Positions 16,758-17,075 of a DNA stretch of 17,075 nt are shown here, piece after piece. The stretch is from Zygnema cylindricum (lineage: Eukaryota; Streptophyta; Zygnematophyceae; Zygnematales; Zygnemataceae), in NCBI GenBank assembly GCA_037447655.1, contig JBBHKE010000014.1, positions 1-17,075 on the forward strand. The letters run 5' to 3'. The position numbers and the translations under genes are program-made. Under the pieces are notes generated by a model that saw nothing but the letters and a program-made list of their open reading frames with translations, was not told the DNA's origin and ran no database searches. Position 1 is the stretch's first letter. Each line of letters opens with the position of its first letter.

Positions 16758-17075
16758 TGCAATTCTGTGTCCTCCATTGGACCACAGAATACAGGAAGCC
16801 TCTAGATAGTATTTAACTAACCCACTTTAAGCCACAACCACTGCTGCCCAAGAAGGCAAACTGACAATTTGACTGCACCCCTGTGTAGCCTGGACTCCCC
16901 TGAGTCCGTAGAAAAAAGAATCACTGAAAACGGCCAACCAGGCGATAAGTTATAGGGTGGCAAAGATGCCAATTTATACAAACTCTCTGAGAGAGAGGAC
17001 TATCTACCTAAATTTTCCTAAGTCCTAGTTTTTCCTAATTCCCTCTCACAGCTCCTATCTACTGCCTGTACGAAC
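16758..17075 (-). repeat. Element A 5' LTR, inner part (runs off the window)
   Basis: It starts on the plus strand at TGCAATTCTGTG (16758) and aligns with B's LTR through GACTCCCCTGAGTCC (about 16894-16908), AAAAAAGAATCACTGAAAACGG, the TATAAATT box (16971-16978) and CCTATCTACT. A GTAC near 17067 announces the motif cluster just before the window ends. The distal U3 part is outside. Confidence 0.87.

Larger units (their letters stand above)
16273..16777 (-). pseudogene. Element A gag, N-terminal half, cut by element B
   Basis: The ATG at 16775-16777 starts inside the 5' LTR, and the frame runs through the primer-binding site with no stop. MEDTELQVMGPPSRVPTFNG is followed by GFIYWEAMMMGALCEKRYWGIVSG, a variable S/T/A/P-rich segment with DDGDSSVSKKGKGKE, and the UBN2-type region MWENVNMAAKNFILRHLTEALA...ELWVSLVEIYRAGSIHELQLAEQK. 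It stops at the LTR of B at 16273 after about 168 codons; the remaining codons to 16229 are read from B's LTR. The C-terminal half is at 9285-9912. Within this half no stop or frameshift is visible, so it is better kept than the same part of B. Confidence 0.88.
5440..17075 (-). mobile_element. Element A: Ty1/copia retrotransposon interrupted by element B
   Basis: A occupies about 5440-9917 and 16273-17075 on the minus strand. The high arm carries the inner 318 bp of the 5' LTR, the primer-binding site and the start of gag. The low arm carries the rest of gag, protease, integrase, RT, RNase H, a polypurine tract and part of the 3' LTR. The two arms are one element because gag breaks at 16273 and resumes at 9917 in the same phase, next to identical GCTTT pentamers. 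The distal 5' LTR lies outside the window, and the 3' LTR lacks a recognisable distal half, so A's own target duplication cannot be seen. Many stops and frameshifts make it inactive. Confidence 0.88.

Overview
This window looks like repeat-rich nuclear DNA of a eukaryote, most likely a land plant. It is built almost entirely from long terminal repeat (LTR) retrotransposons of one Ty1/copia (Pseudoviridae) family, all decayed. The evidence is the gag-protease-integrase-RT-RNase H domain order typed by motif, plant-style copia protein motifs, and a primer-binding site that matches my recollection of plant initiator tRNA-Met. No host gene, rRNA, functional tRNA gene or CRISPR array could be supported.

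Layout. (1) 1-1484, plus strand: the RNase H end, polypurine tract and 3' LTR of element C, whose body lies left of the window. (2) About 1490-2360, plus strand: the remainder of a related, older LTR (D). C appears to have inserted inside it, because D resumes part-way through the LTR right after C ends. (3) About 2361-5440: AT-rich DNA with no credible gene and a short telomere-like decamer repeat. (4) About 5440-9917 and 16273-17075, minus strand: the two arms of element A. The low arm has the end of gag, then pol, polypurine tract and a partial 3' LTR. The high arm has the start of gag, the primer-binding site and the inner part of the 5' LTR. (5) 9918-16272, minus strand: element B, about 6.36 kb with both LTRs, inserted into A's gag. 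It is flanked by a 5-bp target duplication GCTTT (9913-9917 and 16273-16277), and A's gag frame resumes in phase across it.

The original design is one long gag-pol frame. Its ATG lies about 20 nt inside the end of the 5' LTR. The frame then runs straight through a primer-binding site complementary to the anticodon arm of initiator tRNA-Met rather than to its 3' end, which is the 'half-tRNA' mode known from Drosophila copia. Every copy is inactivated by stops and frameshifts, and many of the stops are C-to-T or G-to-A changes. B also carries substitutions in the RT box (HVDD) and at the first integrase aspartate.

The LTRs share three structures worth following: a dense cluster of GTAC motifs containing a hairpin just upstream of the TATA box, a tRNA-like pair of A and B boxes on the antisense strand, and short palindromes. 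I see no non-transposon biological system here; the novelty lies in the priming and translation layout and the LTR regulatory architecture.
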